Source of the DNA: Glandiceps talaboti
Taxonomy: Eukaryota > Hemichordata > Enteropneusta > Spengelidae
Assembly: GCF_964340395.1 (NCBI RefSeq)
Contig: NC_135553.1
Span: 22,954,449-23,018,448 of the forward strand
Length of the DNA stretch: 64,000 nt
Direction of reading: 5' to 3'
Made by a program: the position numbers and the translations under genes. This document shows positions 58,255 to 64,000 of this stretch, piece by piece. Below the pieces are notes generated by a model. The model saw only the letters and a program-made list of their open reading frames with translations, was not told the origin of the DNA and made no database searches. Each line of letters opens with the position of its first letter. Positions within the stretch are counted from its first letter, which is position 1.

Positions 58255-58291
<37 letters not shown>
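58255..58291 (+). repeat. (CAA)n coding repeat (polyglutamine) in the transposase relic
   Basis: About thirteen glutamine codons, nearly all CAA, between the zinc-ribbon-like segment and the SAP-like segment. The frame is kept across the run. Confidence 0.9.
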
Positions 58292-58654
58292 GAAAAGGAA
58301 GAAAAGAGACTACACAGACTACGACTGGTTAAACATTGTCATGAATGGAACATTAAAAACAATGACTGTGTCTGAACTAGACAAATACTTAGAACATCAT
58401 AATTTGTCAAAAAAAGGCAAGAAAGCTGACAAAGTGAAAGCAGTCACTTGTGATGTTTTGAGAAAGGCAGATCAAGATGAGAGAAATAAACAAAGAATAG
58501 AGGCCCATTTAGAGAAAGTGCAAGATACAGAAAGTAGTGACACGGAGGCAGACTCAGATATGGATGATGTAGTTGTGCAAGAAATCGGTAGTGAAGAGGA
58601 TGAAGATAACATTGAAATTGGAGAAGACAGCTCCAGAATAGAAAATGTAATTAC

Positions 58655-58886
58655 CAGATCTGGGAGGAGAGCAGGGACATGGAGACATGCAATGCAACGT
58701 CTGTGTAGTGAAACTGACAGTTCTGATACTGATGATGTAGAATCTGAATCTGACGACTCTGTTGCTGAAATATCTGCCAATAGTGATGAATCCGATACCA
58801 ATGATGAAACTGACCACTCTACACCTACATACTTTACGAGATCTGGAAGACGGGTGGGTACATGGAAACATTTCATGCAACAATAA
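58655..58886 (+). other. Acidic C-terminal tail with twin TRSGRR.GTW motifs
   Basis: Two copies of a basic motif, TRSGRRAGTWRHAM and TRSGRRVGTWKHFM, end two acidic serine-rich stretches (SSDTEADSDMDD type and SSDTDDVESESDDS type). The second copy is the extreme C-terminus. Motif spacing is about 61 residues; its role is unknown. Confidence 0.75.
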
Positions 58887-59067
58887 TCAAACTACTATAG
58901 CACATACAAGTACATAGATATTTGGAGTGTACACTAGGTATCAGTTTTGTTGTTTTCGTAGTTGTTATTTATTTATTATGATTATTTTTTTTTTTTGGGG
59001 GGGGGGGTCACCCTGTTTTGATTTTTGCAAAAGGGGGGTCACGTGTATTCTGTTGGGTTGCTGGAAG

Positions 59068-59199
59068 AATCCACCCCCCCCCCCCCAGGCTGAAGAAACT
59101 GACCGGTCCCTTAGACCATGCCAAAGAGTGAAAAACCCTACCCCAAAGGGCGGCACGTATACGTATACCCAATAGGTGGGAGTACCCCCCCCCCCCCCG
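59068..59199 (-). repeat. Right terminal region of the G-run transposon
   Basis: Inner inverted repeat (59068-59110) and outer C-run terminus (59181-59198), mirror images of 54761-54810 and 54402-54421. The 70 bp between them lack the CCCCATTTTAGAC repeats present on the left. Confidence 0.75.
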
Positions 59200-59627
59200 T
59201 GATAGACATTCCCATAGAACCCTGGTTCAGTTGGAGATAGATTGAAGACCCCGGCCTGGATCATGGTGAATGGCGAATGATCGTGCCAATATATAAAATA
59301 ATGTACACATTCCTATTGCTAAAAACAACATCTTTCAAGTCATTTAGTTTACCTAAATCTTGTCAGGGAAAGGTAATACTCACCAAATTCTGCAAACTTG
59401 TTAGATGCGAGAACTGTGGCGCCAAATCATGTCACAGGAGCAAAACGCAAAGTTGTCAGGTGCAAAATAGCAGCGAGTTTTTAGAATAGACATACGCATG
59501 CGTGTGTGTTGTTCTCGTTTTTTCTCGCCATCGCAGCCGATGTCCCTGGGACACATCATCCGGGGACTTTCTTCGGTGCCACTTTCAGTCCGGAGCAGGT
59601 CTATATAATTATATAGTAGTCATGAAG

Positions 59628-59705
59628 GTACGCCATGACGGGCGCCCTCACACATCGGTCAACCTCTTTAGGAACTGGCCGGTGAGGGCGGAGCGGCACG
59701 GCGTA
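59628..59705. repeat. GC-rich imperfect hairpin
   Basis: GTACGCCATGACGGGCGCCC followed by TCAC pairs with GTGAGGGCGGAGCGGCACGG followed by CGTAC, with a 30 bp loop. A TATATAATTATATA palindrome lies just upstream (59603-59616). The surroundings are more GC- and CpG-rich than the rest of the window. Confidence 0.6.
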
Positions 59706-59839
59706 CTATCATTGCAGAATCTACTTCTCTGTCCAACGACGATTTGAACATGTTTTATGAGAAAAGACAGTTTTTAGGTTATTTCACATAATAGGTTGTT
59801 AATGTTTCATTTGATGAAATTACGCCTGCAGAATCCAAT

Positions 59840-61860
59840 TTCGTTTAAGTTCCTAAGAATGAAATTTTGCATTGACATTTTAATTTACAACCAGTTAATT
59901 TGCCAGATTTTTTATCCTTCCAGTTGTACCAATTTTGGTTTTGTTTCCAGCTAATCTCAGTACTTTTCAACATAGCCATTCACCATGGCTTCGTCATGAT
60001 TGCGGTGTGTTGGGCCCTGACACTATGTACAATGCCATAAGCATACTTTTCTATCCTTGTATCATAATCCCCCTGTGTTTGGCAGCAACAAGGCTGGAGT
60101 CCTTCGGCACTTTGCTGACTGTGCCAACGTCAGTTATGGTTTTACCTTCAGTTGTAGACAATTGTACTTGCAAGGTTCTGGGCTGCCTTGCCTTAACACG
60201 TAGACAACTCAGATTGTCTTTATAATGACAATGGATGACTACAGAGAGCAGATAGGAAACGGTGACTCCTGGAGTATCCGATTTCGTTTCAGTTCCTTAT
60301 CATGTACTGTTGCATTCACACTTTAATTATACAAGCAGTTATTCTGAAAGTTATTCTGAGAGTTTTGATCCTTCCAGTTGTACCAATTTGCATTTTCTTT
60401 AGGCAGTAGCTAGTGAATGTAATTTGCTTGGTAATTTAATTTTGAACATGAAAATTGCACCCTTTACCCATGTTCATGGTAGTGACATTTGTTTTGCTCG
60501 GAACACTTTGATTATACACTTGTGAGTTCGACTTTGTGGAAGAGAACAATCATTGTTCATCAAACGAGTTTGATGCTCGTAGTAGCAATATTCAGTTGGT
60601 TCAAGACAGCCCAACCAATAGACTCAGTAGTTTAATTTCAGGCCAAGCTAGAAGTGGACTTTTCCATGTAGTCATTTCTAATTTCGAGAGTGTATCATGT
60701 TGCACAATTGTTAGTAGTAGCACTTCAGACTTTGTTCCTAATCAAGTTTGGGGAATGCCAGTGTTGAACACAGTACCATTTCTATGCCCACATCATGCAT
60801 TTTATCGAGGGATGATTTCACCTTTTGTCAGACACAGCTTTCACAGGTTCGACTCTGTGGATGAGAACATTCAATTTTCATCTAGCAATTTTGCTGGTAG
60901 TAGCATTATATGGAGTTGGTTCATGACAGACCAACCGTTAGACTCCGAGTCAGTAGTTTAATTTCAGGCCAAGCTAGTACTAGGACTTTTTCATCTAGTT
61001 TGGCAGCAACTAGCTAGGCTGGAGTCATTTGGCACTTCACTGTCTGTGCCTCCATCAGTAGTAGCAACTATTTCAGGGTACCTATGCAGGCCTGCTTGTC
61101 TGTTTCCCAGTGTGTGGCAAGTCTTGCCAGGACTCGCGTACAATTGTTGTAACCAGATTCGGCTGTCGTTAACATGGACAAGGCTCGAATCCTTAAATTT
61201 GACTCTTCGCTGACTGCCACTTTATTATCACTAGCGGCAGACAGTTGTTCTTGGAAGGTTCTGTAGCTACCTCCCCTTCTTCCGTTTATATTATATTATT
61301 TTTTATTTCTTATAGTTTATTTTATCTTATTATCCTTTTTTTGTTTGGCGGCCCGTGGTTTGGTGGAGTTCCAATAAATGATGAACTCCCGGTTTTGCCG
61401 CCAAACCTCTCTCTTTTGTCCTTATTTTCTTTATGAGGGTAATTGGTTGTAAATGTTTTCATTTATTTTAATTTAATACCATCCGTGAACTGCTCTGATC
61501 TCTCTTATCTTGCAGTATGCAAAACACTTCATTGGGTGTCTGCGCATGCAAACTGCGTAATGTCGTTCGTTTCCCCACCCTCTCACCCTCAAACTGTCAA
61601 GCAGTAAATATTGTAGTTACCTTTCATTGCTTTGCTAGTAGAGGTGCCTTTCGCACAAAAGAGTTTAAAACACTTGTTTACTCGCCACTTGGCATTCAGT
61701 CATTGTATTACAGTTTATTGTTCTTACCGTTGTATTTGGAATGTTATACTTTTGTACTAACTTTGATTGGTGGAGTTCCGATAAATGATGAACTTCCGGT
61801 TTTACCGCCAAACCCCTCTCTTTTGTCCCTATTTTTCTTTAGGACGGTAATATTGCGGGA
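59840..61860 (+). repeat. Internally duplicated non-coding region
   Basis: Several block pairs occur in direct orientation. TCCTTCCAGTTGTACCAATT: about 59918 and 60372. GTTTGGCAGCAACAAGGCTG with GGAGTCCTTCGGCACTT: about 60076, diverged at about 61000 and 61182. GAGTTCGACTTTGTGGA ... AGTAGTTTAATTTCAGGCCA: 60526-60650 and 60845-60975. GGTGGAGTTCCRATAAATGA with TGAACT and CCGGTTTTRCCGCCAAAC: 61361-61440 and 61770-61850. Open frames here (for example 60536-60961) only follow the repeats and match nothing known. Confidence 0.7.
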
Positions 61861-61959
61861 CTGTTCTTTTCTGACATTCGTGCACGAATCACAAAATCTT
61901 TTCAAATGTACACATGTTCTCCATATGTCTAATCACTGTGGTCTGAGGTGAGAGGTAGG

Positions 61960-62115
61960 TGCAATGGGAGTGCTTCAGCCCACTTTAAATATTTCGATGA
62001 CAAATAAATCGAAACTGAAAGTTACTAATAAACTAGCCGCGCAGTCTTGTTTAGTTTTATTCACATCCGTCGCATTATGGTGACGAAAGTGGCATTCCTT
62101 TCTAACTATAACGTT
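61960..62115 (+). mobile_element. Possible LTR right end with primer-binding-site-like sequence
   Basis: Two AATAAA signals (62003, 62027) are followed by ACTAGCCGCGCAGTCTTG, a short T-rich part, ACATCCGTCGCATTATGG and TGACGAAAGTGG. Poly(A) signal, then a short U5-like part ending CATTA, then TGGTGACGAAAG is the layout of the 3' end of an LTR plus a tRNA primer site in Gypsy-type retrotransposons (known layout, applied here by inspection). No gag or pol follows in the window, so a solo LTR or relic. Confidence 0.3.
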
Positions 62116-64000
62116 GTACTAGTTGAAGAAAACCCCAAAGAGATAAATTTGTGCTCTTAAAAAAGAATTGATGAAACCCACTCACAGTGAATCCAGTAGT
62201 ATAAATTGTTATTAGTTCTTCAAAAATATACCAAGCATGAACTTAATCTATGATTTGTCTTCTTGTGAGCCAGCATTCTGGTAACTTTATGCAAAACATA
62301 ATAACGGTAATAGTAATGATTACATATACAGAGATCTTGTTCTGAAAACTAAACTTAGACAAATTGAGAAATTTCTTCATTGTCACCTTGTACACTAGTA
62401 CAATTACGTTTTGAACAGTCATGGTATTAACATTGAGTCCGCTTTACTCGTATTCACAGAAAGTCTAATCTTATATCCTAATATCCTGTACATGGGTTTC
62501 ATATATGTGGACATAATTTTAATTCCTATACCTGACATGTAGTGGTCCGAGGGTCTAGACTTCTATCGTTGCAATCAATTACACCTGAGATGGCACAATT
62601 ATGAACTGTACACGTACGTGTAGTCTTGTATGCAAATTAATAGTGCCACAGTACGGGGAATCCCCTTTACAGTTTATGTATGACACAGTCACCGTACGCG
62701 TACTTCAAGTATCTCACCATATGCTGGGGATTAGTACTACATGTACTATGAGATGGTTGTTGTTGAGCGCAAAAACTTTCAACTTTAGTAGTCTGGTTAC
62801 TGTGCAAAATCCAATTCCAGTTATGGGGTGAGGGGGAATTTTGAAAGAGGGTATTCAGCGTGTGTTCCAAATGGTTTGTTCAAAGATCGTTATAAAGAAA
62901 CTGTTTGGTTTTATAGTTAGATTTATAGATAGAAAAGGGTCCCTTCGTACACAGGGCAAAAGGTACGTGAGGCGTAACTAAATACTACAGCTCAAAGGCC
63001 CACGCAGACATACTATATTCCATAGCTTGGTAACTATTTTAGCACTTAAAAACCCTGTCAACCAATCAACTTGAATGGGATCGTTCGTACAGAATGCAAA
63101 CAAAACAATGTGACGGGGAATGCCCTCCTGCCATATCAGACCAGCAGTTACGAAACTGTGTCAATCGTCATTGTTACATTGCAGACTGGAGGACATCTAC
63201 AATTGCTTCGTATCATTTCTGTTCTCGGCAATTACATCAGTGCTGCTGTTTTTGAAAATCATCACTCAAATTGCCTTTCTTCGAAAACCATGTCACACAC
63301 ATGTGGTACACGTACGTATTGGCAGATATCGAATATTAAGCAAGACTGGCGTGTAGATCTATCCTAATTGTGTTCGTTACTCATAGGCCTCAAATGTGAT
63401 CAGCTGTCAAGTGCGTCAACATTTTTTGGACTTATTACATTTTACTCGGTTTTAAAAAGGATTCCAGTGTTCAGGGGAAAGTGTTTTCTGTGTGTAAAAG
63501 GTTAACTTGATGTTTCGTCATATGAGATTGTGACGTGTCACAATAAGTACGAGTCGTCTTCTGGACGTTTTCCTGTAAACGACACAATGCTTAGAAATGC
63601 CCTTAAACATGTTTGGGTCCATCAATCAATTTAACAAGGGGTGGAAATTCCCAAATATCACAAAGTATGCAAATATTCTGTATAAATTGAGCTGCACGTT
63701 TTATTTTAGTTCAATAGTGTTTTGTCGGTGGCGCAAACATGGAGGTAAAGTAAAGATGGGCACTTAAAAAGTATTTGCTCTATGCTTTTTGACTGTATTA
63801 ATTCAGGAGAATGGTTAATTCAGTATTCAATTCTGTTCTATAACTAGTAACTATGTACGGGGACAATTCAGACACACATGTATGCATGCATGCTGACAAT
63901 TCCATTGCGAACTGAAAGAATGCAGTGAAATAGAGCAAACTGTCGTTATTCGAAAATGCATTCAGTTTTACCAACGACATCTTGGAATTACTACACACAT
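62116..64000. other. Gene-free stretch to window end
   Basis: Open frames at 62601-62831, 63071-63367 and 63120-63356 have no recognisable motif or splice context. No microsatellite or inverted repeat of note. Confidence 0.4.

Larger units (their letters stand above)
55924..58886 (+). pseudogene. DDE-like transposase with C-terminal SAP-like domain, broken by frameshifts and stops
   Basis: Plus strand, pieces in order. 55924-56355: helical part with KKSDVAKEIASLKNLLEKKK and KKRHVMVPQGRKQ. After a shift near 56355: YNLARPRNKS, GKGLFCFKKPPKAEDS, two stops near 56514, then KNIKRTFFSGD, SIDDKAYLRPGTSEG, KKLPKYGWPEKAVYITPSAH. After a shift near 57185: IPAIQKVKGCA, DLTDAGPGVGV, VRFREAELAIIHNSDYRV, GQGEAERTNSAIGDAVVDG. 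A TAG at 57563, then LADYEELEKRRMEANAWEVA; a TAA at 57941, then CSYCKNHPFIGPPMKRIPQP. A shift near 58155, then a polyQ run (58255-58291), a SAP-like helix pair (NGTLKTMTVSELDKYLEHHN) and an acidic tail. I read the D of SIDDKAY, the D of TDAGPGVG and the E of GEAERTN as a DDE triad (inference). A transposase would cut and rejoin the element's ends; this copy cannot be made. Confidence 0.7.
54401..59199. mobile_element. Decayed two-gene DNA transposon with G-run inverted termini
   Basis: Outer termini: G-run then GTACCAC at 54402-54421, mirrored by GGGAGTAC then a C-run at 59177-59198. Inner termini: GGGACCGATCAGTTTCTTCG plus GCCTGGGGG and GGTGGATT (54761-54810), mirrored by AATCCACC, a C-run and AGGCTGAAGAAACTGACCGG up to 59110. 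These match at nearly every position outside the homopolymers. Between the left termini are five CCCCATTTTAGAC repeats. Two divergently oriented ORF sets start back to back near 55.85-55.92 kb: a minus-strand basic coiled-coil protein and a plus-strand DDE-like transposase with a SAP-like tail. Both carry frameshifts or stops. The superfamily was not identified by me. Confidence 0.75.

Noticed and set aside
58472-58883. Serine-rich minus-strand frames of 109-134 codons
   Set aside because: Antisense shadow of the acidic tail of the transposase relic.
60536-60961. 141-codon plus-strand frame
   Set aside because: Follows two diverged copies of a non-coding duplication and matches no family; the second copy has different stops.

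Overview
The window looks like AT-rich nuclear DNA from an invertebrate animal. The support is a single-exon class A GPCR, a spliced VWD-domain exon, LINE retrotransposons with endonuclease and reverse transcriptase, a tRNA-derived SINE, foldback/MITE elements and many tetranucleotide microsatellites. Nothing is organised as operons and no prokaryotic gene is visible. I cannot name the species; a marine bilaterian is a guess from repeat style. Gene density is very low and almost everything that can be interpreted is repetitive.

Layout. 0-6 kb: microsatellites and an inverted pair of one dispersed repeat (family A). 6-12 kb: one intact GPCR gene (10584-11732) and, upstream, a dismantled tandem duplicate of it (5' part near 6330-7275, 3' part near 9565-9790), broken by a foldback element and a dead LINE fragment. 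12.128-31.648 kb: the main discovery, a 19.5 kb insertion with short terminal inverted repeats and a TA target duplication. It splits a family A repeat copy whose two halves resume exactly on either side. Near its centre is a palindrome with two 4.4 kb, nearly identical arms around a 4.7 kb spacer. It carries no recognisable transposase and is peppered with several degenerate internal box repeats. 32-38 kb: a minisatellite, two MITEs, otherwise empty. 38.5-42.2 kb: a 5'-truncated but well preserved LINE (ORF1 remnant plus ORF2 with endonuclease and RT, two frameshifts).

42-54 kb: mostly non-coding, with a possible transmembrane exon, tandem repeats whose units carry X-box-like palindromes, a fresh 166 bp tandem duplication, a minus-strand VWD exon (about 52.43-52.63 kb) and a minisatellite. 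54.4-59.2 kb: a decayed two-gene DNA transposon with G-run inverted termini. It has a minus-strand basic/coiled-coil ORF and a plus-strand DDE-like transposase broken by frameshifts and stops, ending in a SAP-like domain and twin TRSGR motifs. 59.3-62.1 kb: internally duplicated non-coding DNA whose right end resembles an LTR end plus primer-binding site. 62.1-64 kb: nothing recognised.

The only intact, confidently functional gene is the GPCR. The rest of the window records nested transposition: repeat copies interrupted by younger elements allow several insertions to be ordered relative to each other.
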